Positions 22,642 through 33,985 of a DNA stretch of 64,000 nt are shown here, in pieces. The position numbers and the translations under genes are program-made. Below the pieces are notes generated by a model. That model did no database searches, was not told the origin of the DNA, and saw only the letters and a list, made by a program, of their open reading frames with translations. Origin of the DNA: Pseudeuparius sepicola (lineage: Eukaryota; Arthropoda; Insecta; Coleoptera; Anthribidae); assembly GCA_963920635.1 (NCBI GenBank), contig OY987306.1, forward strand, positions 14,154,001-14,218,000, read 5' to 3'. The number at the start of each line of letters is the position of its first letter. Positions within the stretch are counted from its first letter, which is position 1.

Positions 22642-24636
22642 AATATGATGATGGTTAGAAGGATCCATTGAATCCATTTAGAATTCGTGCTTGTATTGAT
22701 ATCTTCTATGAAGAGCGGGTTTATTGCGTCGACATTTTCTTTAAGTTGGCGGAGATTTTTGAGTGGAACGTCATTTAGTACTAATTTTTGGAAGATGCTT
22801 CTTGTCGTGATTTTCGGCAGGTTTCGTAATGTCTGGAAGGATCAGTGGGTGTGATTTCGTTGTAGATTCTTGATTTCCATAAATTTTGTTATTAATTATT
22901 ATTGTACAGTTCCTTGGAATTTTTATTAACTGTATCCCTTGGATGGCTTTGAAGTCCTGGTGGTTGCAATTAATTTGTAATTTTACTTGGTGAGTAGCAA
23001 TTACTATTAGATACTCTTCGTCGATTTTTTCAATTGTTTGCCTCGTGGAGGCACGCGAAGGTTCCATTGATGTTTTCACAGGGTGTATCCATGTATTGAT
23101 AATTTTCTTCACTTAGAGCCAAGAAGGGTTTGGGCGGAAGGATAATTGTATTGTTTTTTGTAGGAATAGGTATTAGGTGAAAATATTGGTATGTAATAGT
23201 ATCGATAATAGGGAGTTCCAAAGCAAAGATCAATTGATTATTGACAAAATAACAATTAATCTTTATTATAGAATACCAATCAAATTGTATTTATTTTTAA
23301 TAATTCTTTTCGCGAATAAAATTTTGGAAGTTGTTAAAAAATATCTTCCAAGTCATTAATTGTCAAAATATCTGGATGTGCGGTATGTAATCGAGCAAAT
23401 GTCACTGCGTTCTCAATATTGTCTAAGAAAGTTATAATTAAATTGCAATTTACGAAGATTTGGATAAGAATGGACAAATATTTAGTGTATCTATAGAAAA
23501 TGTCTGTTCCTCGATTTAGTAATTCGCCGTTTCTATCGAAATAATCCATAATCTTTTGTTGATTTTGAACAATAGAATTAATGGTTTTATCATAGTTGTT
23601 ATGATAGAAATAACTACTAAACGGTTATGATTTCAACCAAAGCTTTTACTGACCTTAACGCCTTGCCTTCTCACGTCCTTCAACCGTTTAGGTCTTTCTG
23701 CATGTAGATTGGGTGGTGCCGTTTTCTCTTTCTCAGGAACTGTTCGTTAACGTTAAATGGCAAAAGCCCGCGGTAATATTAATCAACGATAAGCACGTGG
23801 GGGGATAAGACCGAGCGCGGTCGCGGGAAGAGTTTTTTATCGGGCCTTTTTCAAGGAAGATTTTCGAATTCAATTCTTGACATTGACTTCTGCAGGTGGC
23901 GAACTTGTCGTCTCATGTTAAACGGGATGGCATCTCTTCAGGGACGCAAATTGTATGATCAATCATTTAAGCCCAGGTTGAGATTGTACGCAAAATTAAA
24001 AGTAAAAATACAAGAATTATTGAATATTCTAAGCTAAGCCCACTAATAACTAAAGTTAAGAATAATGGTAACTTATGAACAAATAAAATAGGCGAATACT
24101 GAACAATACTTATCGGTAAGTTTTTTAAACAATGAAATTTGCCTTTTGACTTCAGTTACTATTTTCTGTTGATTTTTCTCTAATGTTGTAATTGCTTTGT
24201 CGTAGCGTTCGCCGTCAGTGGCGTCGAGTGTGCCGCTAAACAATTTATTAATTGTACCTACAAAATTGAATAGTCCTCGTTTTGTTCTTTTATTCTTAAA
24301 TATTACATTTGAAAATTTAGAATCGATTTCGGAAAATAATGGTTTTAGGTTATCGTAATTATTTCTCAAACTTGCGGTGAAAATAAATTCCGTTTCTTTA
24401 AAAATAGAAGCTTTTAGATCGTTAAAAGACGCCTTAAGATTGTTAATTTGCGTTTCTAGTCTATCTAATTTTACGTAATGCAAAAAGGTGTGTTTTCTTG
24501 CTATAAGGTTAGTTCCTAATCTAAACGGGAGGATTCCTGGTGAATTCTCTAAAGAGTATATTTCTAGCTCAATTGTTTTTACTAGTCCCAGGTTGAGTAT
24601 AATGGTTATGGTCAGAAACAGCGTAGTCTTCGTCAT
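22642..24636 (-). pseudogene. env: Errantivirus-like env gene, broken
   Basis: The N-terminal frame (24636-~24110) starts with a hydrophobic signal-like segment (TLFLTITIILNLGLV). It has a furin-type RTKR site followed by GLFNFVG, a fusion-peptide-like run, and a Lys-rich helical region. The frame resumes after an inserted ~509-bp segment at ~23590 (NSIVQNQQKIMDYF) and continues with breaks. It ends with a membrane anchor near 22645-22700 (WIQWILLTIIILVIS), where the foldback element cuts it. This is the class-I fusion glycoprotein type shared with insect errantiviruses and baculovirus F proteins. It is non-functional because of two insertions and several stops. Confidence 0.75.
23597..24105. 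mobile_element. Probable solo LTR inserted in env
   Basis: The env reading frame is interrupted by 509 bp that start TGTTATGATAG and end ATACTGAACA (TG...CA). Five-base flanks are ATAGT (23592-23596) and ATACT (24106-24110), one mismatch. Length, termini and flank fit a solo LTR. No coding potential. The identity of the parent element is unknown. Confidence 0.5.
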
Positions 24637-24642
24637 TGTGTT

Positions 24643-24650
24643 CCTGCAAG
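24643..24650 (-). promoter_or_regulatory. Candidate splice acceptor for env mRNA
   Basis: On the minus strand CTCTTGCAG precedes GAACACA and the env ATG (24636) by a few bases. Errantivirus env is known to be expressed from a spliced mRNA. The donor was not identified. Confidence 0.45.
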
Positions 24651-24779
24651 AGAAGTTTTGTTGTTAATTTCCGTGGTTTGCGTATTATATTTTTATGGAC
24701 AGTTTGGATTTTAGTTGCGCTTTTATTCCTTTATCTGATATTAGCTTTTCTTTTTGATCTGAGATTTTGTTTTATGTAG

Positions 24780-26300
24780 ATATCAGAATCTTCGGGGTAT
24801 TCTACCGGTTCTTCACGGGTTTCATTGCGCTAATTTATTACTTTTTCTTTTGAGTTTTCGTTTTTATTATGTATTTGTTCATAAAGAGTTCGTGTCTTGT
24901 TTTTATGATTTTCTACGTAGTCATTTATTAGTATTTCTTCGGTAATATCGAACGGGTCTAATGTATCGATATGTCCATTAATTATTCCGAAAGGCGTATT
25001 TTTTGTAACTGAGTGAATAGAATCGTTATATGCTAAAATTGCGTATAGCATCAACTGATCAATACGGCTTGTTTTGTCTTTAACTCGTAGGCATCTAATA
25101 ATAATACGTCTTTATTAAGGCGGGGCTCAGTCATAGACTGCTTTGGCCCAACCTGAAAAGACATTACAGTACATATTTAGTATAATAATTACAATGTGAT
25201 AGAAACATGGAAAAGAATATACATATACATACACATACATACATACATATAAATATATATTATACAAACCAATGCGGTACATGCCCAACAATAATTAAAT
25301 TAACAGGTAGAGAACGACAACACCGTCACATGCATTATACATTCATAGTAAAATATAACTTTGCCTTGTTTTTGAATTTCCGTTGACTGGATGCCAATTG
25401 TAAAGTGTAAACGTTCTACGGGGATGTTACTATTTGGATTATATGGGGTGGTAAGGTGTAGGTTAATTCCATGTAATTTGATAAAATCTTTTACTATGCT
25501 ATTATTAAATTCTGTTCCGCCATCTGATATTATTTTACGGAGAAGGCCGTGATGTGTCGCGTACATTAACAAACAATCTATTGTGTTAATTCCACTTGCA
25601 CCAATAATTTTATATGCTTGTGCGTATCTTGAAAATAGGTCTATTATTGTTAAGAATTTTTGGTTTTCGATTTGGACGGTATCTATGTGTACGATTTCGA
25701 AAGGTTTAGATGGAGTTGGCGTAATTTGAAATTTAATTTTAGGAGGATTTCGGTCATATTTTGAGATTTGACAAGTCTCACAGTTCTTTATATATTTTTC
25801 GACGTCTGTTTTCATTTTGGGCCAGAAAAATTTTAAGAGCTAATTCGGTCTCGTTTATACCACGGTGGCATGGTTTGGTTTCGTGATGATATTTAATTTT
25901 TTGTTGTTGATCGTCGTATTCTTCAATGTCTTCTAGTAGTATGTTACTGCGTATTAATTTGAAAGAAGAGTTTTTGAAAGTGTTTTGGATAGTGTTACAA
26001 AAGGTATTAATAATTTCGGGGTTTACAAAATATAAACAATACGTTTTCTTATTTTCCACATATTCTTTAATAAAGGATATAATTTCGTTTTCTAAATTTT
26101 TAAGAGGTAATGATACTCTAATTCGATATTTTTCTTGGAATGGTTTTAACCTTAAAACATATTTATGGTTCATTTTATTATTAGTGGAAATTATAATTTG
26201 GTGATTAAAATTATTTACGCATTTTTCAGAGACAGGAATTGTTAAGACGGGGTTTTCTTTGGAACTGTGGATTGTTTCATTTGTGTCATCATCTGGGAAG
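24780..26300 (-). pseudogene. pol: Errantivirus-like integrase, broken
   Basis: The upstream part (26300-25800) carries the N-terminal region with HRGINET (zinc-binding His). After a one-base frame change, 25815-25340 has CETCQISK (zinc-binding Cys pair) and the catalytic-core blocks HIDTVQIENQKF, ISDGGTEF and the DDE-motif region YNPNSNIPVERLH. A ~250-bp insertion follows, and then the C-terminal part (25054-24780) with NDSIHSVTKNTPFGIINGH. Catalytic Asp, Asp and Glu are all visible. The gene cannot make one protein because of the frameshift and the insertion. Confidence 0.75.
25095..25345 (-). mobile_element. Short retroposon-like insertion in integrase
   Basis: It separates two parts of the integrase frame. 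On the minus strand it ends with AATAAAGACG followed by TATTATTATTA, i.e. a polyadenylation signal plus an ATT-repeat tail. It also contains an ACATACAT microsatellite (25218-25262). The tail is typical of LINE 3' ends or SINEs. The family is unknown. Confidence 0.45.
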
Positions 26301-27067
26301 TTTTTCTTAGTTTGAGGTTGTTCTTGGATTTGAGGAGGAGGTTGTTCAGGAAGTTGAACGAAGGGTTGTTCGAAAGGTTGAACAAAAGGTTGTTCATGGG
26401 TTTGAACAGAAGGTTGTTCGGAAGGTTGAACAAAAGGTTGTTCGAAAAGTTGTTGGAAGGATTGTGCGAAAGGTTCATCAAAATCGAATGGTAATTCAGG
26501 AGGTCTAGGGTTTCTTTGCTCATAAGGGGGCATAACTTGGATATCAGAGATAATATTAATTCTTGGTCTCGGTCTAGGTTGGGGTTCTAGGATTTCTTGA
26601 AGCGTTTCTAAAGGAATTTCAGGTATTCCTTCAGGAGGTAGATTTTGCAAGAAGTCACTTATGTCGTTATCTATATTATAGTAAAACATAGGAGAGAACG
26701 CTAGAGACGCAGAGGGGAAGTAAAATAAAAAACGCGTGAATAGGCCATAAAATTGCTGCCGCCACAGGCGTCGGTAATAACGGCGGTGAAAATTTTGGTA
26801 GTCAGTTGAGGAGACTGATAAAATAAGTAATTTGAAAGCGTTATTAGTTGCCTCCTCATCGCAAACCCTTATTACGTTTGCGATAATTTCCCTGGCTTGG
26901 CTATGTATGGTCTTTCCGCCGACACTGGTCATTATACAACCACTACTAATACCGCAAAACTCAAATTGTCTCCCTTCGCGCACGGCTACGAGGCGAAGAC
27001 TAGTGTTCGTGATATTTGCGACCGCCAGTCGCTCTAAGAAATATTCAGCTTGGAATACTAATTGCAA
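25778..27067 (-). pseudogene. 429-residue open frame: foreign N-terminal part plus Pro/Gln-rich linker plus integrase N-terminal region
   Basis: Residues ~1-130 (IMTSVGGKTIHSQAREIIA region) do not look errantiviral. The phrase KTIHSQAREIIANVIRV resembles the N-terminus of a widespread insect DDE-transposase family. Residues ~150-260 are low complexity, with repeated EQPFVQP units. From ~270 on (TIPVSEKCVNNFNHQIII) the frame is recognisably the errantivirus linker and integrase N-terminal domain. The frame begins in sequence that does not continue the RNase H frame upstream, so the first half is probably inserted or captured. It may simply be a fortuitous long frame. Confidence 0.5.
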
Positions 27068-27129
27068 GATGAATCTTTACTGGGCTTGCTAGGCGTTGCC
27101 GGATCGAAAAAAACCTGTACAATTCTGGT

Positions 27130-28910
27130 GCACTAGCGTAATGGCTTTGGTTTATTATATTTCCTAAAGAGAATTATATTTGGAAGTTTGGAAAATTCGA
27201 AATTTTTTACACGGATTCTTGAGGCTCGTATTCTCTGGTAAGGTGGACTATACCTGGATTGGCTAAAACGGAGTCTGTTTCGACAGCGTTTATTTCGATT
27301 CGGGAGAGGGCGTCGGTGTTAGTGTTTGCTTTGCCTTTTTTTGTAAATGATCTCATAGTCATATTCCTCTAGTTTAAGGCGCCAGCTAACAAGTCTTGAA
27401 TTTTGGTCTTTCAACGAAAATAACCACTGTAATGGTTTATGATCTGTAAGAATTTTAAATTTTGTTCCGAATAGATATGGTTGAAAATATTTGGTTGCCC
27501 AGACAATAGCTAAAAGTTCTTTTTCTATTGTAGAATAGTTACATTCCGAAGGATTTAGTGTTCGAGAGGCGTATGCAATGAGTCTATCTTGGCCAATTAG
27601 TTCTTGAGACAGTATTGCTCCGATTGCAAAATTAGAGGCGTCGGTAGTAAGGTTGAAAGTTTTTGTAAAGTCTGGATATTGAAGTACGGGATCATTTGTG
27701 AGAATATTTTTGCAGTATTCAAAAGTTTTTATAAAATTTTCGTCACGTATTATTTTTTCTCATTTTTTTAAGCATTTCGTAAATGATTTGGTAAGCTTTG
27801 CGAAATCTTTTATAAATTTTCTGTAGTATCCGAGTAATCCTAAAAAAGACTTGATTTCTTTAGTTGTTTTGGGGATAGGAAATTTTAGGATCGCTTCGAT
27901 TTTACGGGGATTAGGTTTGATTCCGTTTGGGGTTATAACGTGACCTAGGAATTCTTCTTTCTTTCTAAGGAATTCAGATTTGTCTAATTGAACTTTTAAT
28001 TTTGATTCTCTTAATTTCTAAAAAACTAATTTAATATTTGCGATATGTTCTTCGAGACTACTAGAAAAGATGATAATGTCATCCATATAGACGAGGCAAA
28101 TTTTGTTTTGGAGGTCTTTTAGAATATTGTCTATAACACTTTTGAAGGTCGCTGGTGCATTTTTGAGTCCGAATGGCATTCTAGTGTACTCAAAATGAAC
28201 ATTTTCTACGTTAAAAGCTGTTTTTTCAATACTGTTTGGATGCATTTAAATCTGGTGGAAGCCAGATGCGAGGTCTAAGGTCGAAAAATATTGACATCTA
28301 CCGAGTTTATCTAGGATGTCTGAAATATTCGGAATAGGGTACCGGTCGTCGATGGTTTTCTCATTTATTTTTCTGTAATCAACTACGATTCGCCATTTAA
28401 CTTTTCCTGAAGCGTCTGGTTTTTTGGGTACTATCCAGATAGGAGATGACCAAGGGCTACTGGATGGCCTAATGATGTTATCATCGAGCATCTTATTGAT
28501 TTGTCGTTGTACTTCAACGAACGGATAACGATATGACTTAGTATATTTCGGGATTTCATCTTTAGTTTTTATTTCATGCTTAATTTTATTTGTGAAAGTT
28601 AATTTTTTATTATCGCAATGAAAAATATCCGAAAATTGCTGGCATAGTTGAATTAATTCCGATTTTTCTTCCGAATTTAAGTGTTCGGGACGCAACAAGG
28701 GTTTAATGTCAAATTTTTCAGTTGTGAAATTTTCTGGGTCAGTATCTTCGATGTTATAGATCTCAAAGTGTTCTTTATTACAGTCGGGAAATGAGGTAGC
28801 CTTAATCGGGTTTTCGAACGTAAGTAACTGCGCGTTATCAGAGAAGTTTCGTATTTCAGCGTAGGCGTAATCCGTTGTTCGCTACGGAAAGTGTTTCTGG
28901 AATGAAACAA
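27130..28910 (-). pseudogene. pol: Errantivirus-like RT and RNase H, broken
   Basis: RT blocks are present in order: [47 protein letters not shown] and the catalytic YMDD (VYMDDIIIF). One in-frame TAA lies at 28246-28248 right after the FHQI block. Downstream (~28015-27220) the connection and RNase H regions follow: GYYRKFI, TDASNFAIGAILSQ, YSTIEKELLAIVWA, LTDHKPLQWL. Further breaks occur near 28018 and 27760. Near 27340 an extra A in an A-run shifts the frame before ALSRIEINAV. Domain order is normal for Ty3/Gypsy. Confidence 0.8.
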
Positions 28911-29370
28911 TCTTTAATTTGTTGAGGTCCGAGAATTATGTCGCCTGAATAAACGGTGACTGGAAGTTTTACTCCTCTTATTTCGTGCGGAGCGATTTCG
29001 ATAAGTGGATTATAAAAAATATTATTTTCGTAGTCGATATGGAAATTTAAGCGTTTTAAATCTTTGGAGCCAAGGAGTCCATGGAAAAAGTTATGAAAAT
29101 TAAACATATGAAAAGTAATTGTGTCATCAAAACCTAATAAATATTTTAAGCTTATGTCTGCTTTAAATCGACATTTGTTTTCGCCGTTACACGTTATTAT
29201 GGAGAAAGGGTCATGATAAATTGTTTGAGGGAAAAATTATTTTGCAATATTAGGACTTAAAATGGATTTACTCGCGCCTGTGTCTATTAAAATTTTTAAA
29301 GGTGGGTAAGGTTTCTATATATGGTAAATAATCTCTATCGCTAATATTTAATTCTATTATGGTATAATCA
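28850..29370 (-). pseudogene. pol: Errantivirus-like protease region
   Basis: The minus-strand frame has the aspartic-protease active site DTGAS at ~29268-29284 (LIDTGASKSILSP). A stop follows, and then the second half (29107-28856; FFHGLLGSKDLK, the flap-to-C-terminal part). It lies between gag and RT as expected. Confidence 0.6.
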
Positions 29371-29529
29371 ACTATGTTATTGGGGTTGAAGGGTCGGTCG
29401 TATAAAAATTTTGATCTTCTGGTGCATTAATTTCGTCAATTTCGGTAATTGTCGCAGCTGGGTATTCCGGGTTCTCATAGGAACATTCATAATTTTCATA
29501 ATACTCGTTTTGTTCAAAATAGGGATTAT

Positions 29530-30780
29530 AGTCGTAATGTACCTATTTGTTCTTGTTCGCTAGATTTCGGTTCATTATATCCGTTGGAGTCGTCACAATA
29601 GGTTTGATAGAGTTCCTCTGATATGAAATTTCGCGGTCCTGTTGGTTGGAAATAGTTCGGATTCCTTTGTGGGTACGTTTGTATAGAAATAGTTGGGATT
29701 TTAAAGGTTGTGGACATGGGAGTTGGTTTATAATCGGGAGTTTGGTTTTTGGTTTAAAAACTTTTATATTTTTGTTTTGGAAATTTTGAGGGCTAAAAAC
29801 TTCTTTATTGGTGAAATATCTTTGTTGGGGAATATTTCTGGGTGTAATATTTACAGGATTGGATGGAAATCTTGGAGTCGAGAGTCCTGGGAATTGTGCA
29901 GGAGTCTGGGGTTTTAGAAAATGTGTTGAAGCTCTAAAATTTTGGGATTGGTTTGGAAATTGGAATTGTCTTTGGGGAAATTGGTTAATTGCTGGTACTG
30001 GAGGACGGAAATGCGAAGTTATTTGTGATGGTCTCGGTAAGTATTGTGTCATGTTTGGTTTTGGCAAAAATTGCGTTGTATTTGGTCGTGTTAGGGTTTG
30101 TCTAGATTGATTTTCAATGTATGCGAAGTTTTCTTCTTCTACTGCTAATGCAATAGCGTTTTCTAAACTTGTAGGATTTCTTAATCTAATAATATCTTGA
30201 AGTCTAAAAGGTAGGCCTCTTATGAAAGGTTTTAAAGCAAGGTCTCTATAATTTTTCTGATTCAGCTCTCTTTCGAGAGGGTTAGCAAAATTTTGTGAGT
30301 TTAGTTTTGAAATAATTAAGCTTTAAGCGTCTTGTAGTCTTGATCCAAATTGGGGAGGTGTCCGTTTTTATTTGGTCGCATAACGATAAGGTCTTGGACT
30401 AAGCATTCTATGTTGCGATTGTCGCCGAATGTTAAGCGCAAGTCATTTTTTATATCGTTCCAAGTTTTTAGTTCGGTTCTTAAGCCTATAAGTGTTAAAG
30501 CTCTGCCCGTTAGTTTACCTATTATTGCACTTAGCAAAAATTGGTTAATAGTATCGTTCGCGTTCTGGTTAGAATAAGTTTCAATTAAAGCATTGCAACT
30601 ATATAAATATTTCCAAAGTGTAGGGATCGCCTGAATAGTTGTTTTCTATGTACAGCCTGAGTAACTGGTAGTTAATAGGTTGAGTCATTTTTGGGGGTTC
30701 TGGTTCTTTTATTTCAGATTTTTCAAAATTGAGATTAATTCTATCGATCAAATCACTTTACTCATCGAGACAAGGATCAA
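29530..30780 (-). pseudogene. gag: Errantivirus-like gag, broken
   Basis: Fragments in order are an N-terminal piece around ATG 30688-30686 (TQPINYQLLRLYIENNYSG), a capsid piece 30537-30316 (LTGRALTLIG, TWNDIKNDLRLTFGD, the conserved errantiviral capsid motif), and a Pro/Gln/Asn-rich C-terminal piece 30067-29543. Several stops and frameshifts separate them. No CCHC knuckle is visible, as is usual for errantiviruses. Confidence 0.7.
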
Positions 30781-31157
30781 TCATTCAGAAAAAAGTCAAA
30801 AATTGAAACAATTTTGACAATTCAGGGTTTTGCTTTTTGCTTTCGAATTTTTTTTTTCGAATTTCTTTTGAATTTCTTAACCTAATGATTAAAATCTTTG
30901 CTTCAGAGAGATTTCGGGACAAGACAGGATCAAAGAAATTAGCTCATACCCTTCTGAATCGCAGGCTTTTTTCTGTTGAACCTCTGGTTGTCTTCAGTCT
31001 CTAGTCCACCCTGGTGTGCTGCTGGTCTACGAACGACGGCTACTTGTGACCTCGATGGCCTGATGGTTTTCGGATGGTTCTGAGTCTTCTCGGTTGGTGC
31101 CCGACGGTGCCCGCAAATTGATATTCGGTCAATTTCAGCGCGCCCGGACTCGTCCGT

Positions 31158-31169
31158 ACGACTGCGCCA
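31158..31169 (-). promoter_or_regulatory. Primer-binding site, tRNA-Ser type
   Basis: Immediately after the 5' LTR on the minus strand the sequence is TGGCGCAGTCG (sharing the last T of the LTR). This matches the tRNA-Ser primer type known for several Drosophila errantiviruses. Confidence 0.7.
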
Positions 31170-31372
31170 GTTAAATAACTATCGATCGCAAACGTCTTTT
31201 TAAAAATAAATGGTTTATTCTCAAAAAGGTTACAGCAGTTGCCAAGATCTTAATGGCTCTCAATGGTCAGTGCAAGACTTATATAAACTAAAAATGTTTA
31301 CAATGCAAAAAGGTAATTTTGATTACAGTACAATAATTTTGTGTCGAGTTCGGAAGTTCTGTTCATGTAACT
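31169..31372 (-). repeat. 5' LTR of errantivirus-like element
   Basis: 204 bp, AGTTAAATAACT...CATGTAACT, with TTTATATAAG as a TATA-like sequence on the minus strand. It is followed by the TSD CGTG. It contains ~50 bp missing from the other LTR. Confidence 0.9.
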
Positions 31373-31376
31373 CGTG

Positions 31377-31988
31377 TCAAGATATGCAATTGAAATATTT
31401 CACATGTAAATTCACTCATAGTTTTTTGCATAGCTAATTTTTTCAATATTTGATAACGAAATTTGAAATTTCGGAGCTCTCTACATAAACGGGTTTTAGT
31501 GCTATGGCACAAGGTGCAACGTTTTTGAGTAAAATCCGGTTTCTTGAAATCGGCAGGGAAGTGTCCCAAAATCGTCATTAAAAGCTCAGAAATCGGCACT
31601 GAAGTAGCAATAAGTAGGCCTTGGCGAGATGTAAATATCAAACGTCAGACGCGGAGCCTTCGCCCGTCAAAAGTGACCAAATATTCAAAACCCGGCCAAT
31701 AAAGGCCCATTTAACTTTTCGTACACATTGCGAAATTGTTACCTATAGCACCGCAATCTTTCCGTATAAATATTTTAGTAGGTTTGAATATCAATAGATT
31801 TGTTGTGGAGGCTGCACAAGAAGCAGCAGTTTGGTTTTTCTGTTCGAAGGCGCCGTGTCTTGTCATAGGTAGAGCGATCGTCAAAGTCAAGCAACGCCGC
31901 GCGTAGTCGGTTCATGGACGGGTGATCCCTTATTATTCGTTTCTTGCCTAATAAACCTTTTTTTTCGATTTCAAAAAAATATATAATA
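31377..31988. other. No recognisable gene
   Basis: The flank of the errantivirus-like insertion. The pre-insertion locus may have been the decayed mariner-like sequence that ends at ~21000, but no transposase motif was found on this side. Confidence 0.3.
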
Positions 31989-32102
31989 TGTACCTCAGCA
32001 CTGAAGTTCTTTTTATGACTCATGTGGTTTATTTGCCCCTGCCAGAGGCCTCGGCAACTAAATTGTGAGTCATAAAAAGTTGAACTTCAGTGCCTTGGTA
32101 CA
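31989..32102. repeat. Small hairpin element
   Basis: TGTACCTCAGCACTGAAGTT followed by CTTTTTATGACTCA is repeated inverted at the right (TGAGTCATAAAAAG, then AACTTCAGTGCC and TACA). Arms of ~38 bp with one gap. Probably a very short MITE. Confidence 0.5.
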
Positions 32103-33358
32103 TAAATAACTATTTTACTACATTTTAATTAAACCTAATTAGGCTGTGGCATTGATTTGACGTTTTATTTAAGTGCAATTTCATGTCATTCAAACTTTAT
32201 TTGTATATCTTTATACGTTTCGAAAAAAATTAAAGCAAAAACATTTCTAGAATTTAACTTTTAACACCCACAGGCCACACGTTTATATGAAGTTTGCTTC
32301 CCCAAACTTTCAAGTTTTTTTTTTAAATGGGGTAGATAAAATACAGGGAAACATCAAAACAAAACATGGACTGGTTCCTAAGGTCGCCCTAAATAGCAAA
32401 CTTTGTAACGGATTTTTCCATTTCAAAATCCGTTACTCGTTTTTTTATATTTTGTTATTAACATAAAGTCATTATTTTCGACCATATCTCATAATATCTC
32501 ATACTTAATAACTAAGTTATTCTTCGTACAGTTTCAATTCATTTATAACATTGTATTCAATTTTATTACCACTTTTTCAAATTTTAAAATTTCAAATAAT
32601 TCAAATTTTCGCGCGCTATATACGGAAATGGCCGTGTACTTTCGCCTAGCCTTGAACCCTGGCATATTCAAAATGCGAAAATTCAAGTGTGTGTTTACAT
32701 TTCAGCAGGTATGTAGTTAAAGATCTGTATTATGAATTACTCGATTTTTCGGTTCTGTTGATGCATAATTTGACATAAATACTGTTTAGTTGATTCAATG
32801 CGTGTCTTGCTAAAACCTGATTGGTCGGATGACGTAGGTCCTGCCAGCGATCGGCCGGTAGGGTCCGACCTGAGAAGAGTTTGCTCCCGTCTTCGTGTGT
32901 GTCGAATCGCGCAGAGGCATCTGCCCATTTCCCGCCAAATTTTCGGCATTTTCGGCTTTTATCTAGTTGAATTTTTGCCATCGGTGATTTATTTGAGTGG
33001 TTTTGTATCTTAATATCGGGGATTGACTTCGTGTGACTAATGTTTTTGCGTTTTTCTCTTTTCTATGTCCACGGCGTCGTGAGGCAGCGACGTTTGCCCG
33101 AGGCATTTCCTTTTTGGCTGCGTAGCTGAGGAAGCGCGGGACACAGCAAGCAGGTGGTGGTTGTTTCTCCTGGAAGACCCCACAGGTGAGTAATTTCTTT
33201 TGATTTTTGCTTAGTTCAGCAACTTTACTACTCACCTGTGGCGTTTTTTTTAGACGTGCTATTTTTTTGAAGGACTCATTTCGTCCAAGGCCCCGGCCAT
33301 CTTTAACTCAAAAACATAGCATTGTCCTTTTTTTTTTGAATACCCACCATCTTGCGGC

Positions 33359-33963
33359 TGTTATCTGCGGCTGTCATCACTGAGGACGCTACGATCACAG
33401 CCCTCTGACGAAGGAACAACGTGACGAGAGTTGCGTAGGCATCGAGTGGAGTTGCGTTGGCATAGGTATTGACTCCTGGTCAGCTCTACTTCGGCGACGC
33501 CCTGAGATATCCGCTAGCCTCAACATCTGCAACGCCTATTTGAGCAGACAAGGACCGGAGGAAGCCCTAGCCACGCCCCACACTTCTACGAGCCTCGTTT
33601 GAGCGTAAGCGACTGAAGACGCAGTTCAAACTTAAGATTCAGAGTGAATCATAATAGAAGCTGAACAGTCAGTTTAATTGTAAAGCTAATTTAATCTTTT
33701 TATTTGTTCTTAAACCAATTTTTATCAAAATTTAACTTTAAATTTTTAACTAAAAATTTAACTCTATTTCCTAATTTATTGTATTTAAATATTTGGTCAA
33801 TATTAACCTTATCCTAAAGTCGATTCATTTTATATCATTAAAGTTGTACAATCCAAAATTGTAACATCTCAAAACAGGTGATAAATAAATCTTGTATATT
33901 TAACGAAGGTAACAGGATTTTATTGGACAGACCCAAGTATAGCAAACCTAGGATTGTTATACA
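33359..33963 (+). repeat. LTR-like sequence in the palindrome centre
   Basis: 605 bp starting TGTTATCTGCGG and ending ATTGTTATACA. It is followed by TTGGCGCCCCACGTTGGGC, a typical Ty3/Gypsy-type primer-binding region, and contains an AATAAA at ~33885. The first seven bases (TGTTATC) also belong to the palindrome arm. Sequence 33983-34527 would be the untranslated leader of an LTR element. No gag or pol follows. Confidence 0.55.
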
Positions 33964-33964
33964 A

Positions 33965-33985
33965 ATTGGCGCCCCACGTTGGGCA
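33965..33985 (+). promoter_or_regulatory. Primer-binding site-like sequence
   Basis: TTGGCGCCCCACGTTGGGC follows the TA(C)A end of the LTR-like sequence by two bases, the normal spacing for a tRNA primer-binding site in Ty3/Gypsy elements. Confidence 0.55.

Larger units (their letters stand above)
21079..31372 (-). mobile_element. Errantivirus-like Ty3/Gypsy element with env (degenerate), 10.3 kb with nested insertions
   Basis: Flanked by matching LTRs and by a 4-bp target-site duplication CGTG (21075-21078 and 31373-31376). The LTRs start AGTTA and end TAACT, as in errantiviruses. Minus-strand order: 5' LTR (right), primer-binding site, gag, protease, RT, RNase H, integrase, env, polypurine tract, 3' LTR (left). 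Every gene is broken by stops, frameshifts or later insertions (foldback element, probable solo LTR, short retroposon, foreign segment in pol). It is not competent. Confidence 0.9.

Noticed and set aside
22334..22677. Overlapping Lys/Ser/Arg-rich and Phe/Arg-rich open frames
   Set aside because: They are three-frame readings of the 15-bp tandem repeat in the foldback arm, not genes.
32730..33235. Open frames in the palindrome arms as host genes
   Set aside because: They occur identically in both arms, overlap in several frames and resemble no known protein; kept only as an observation.
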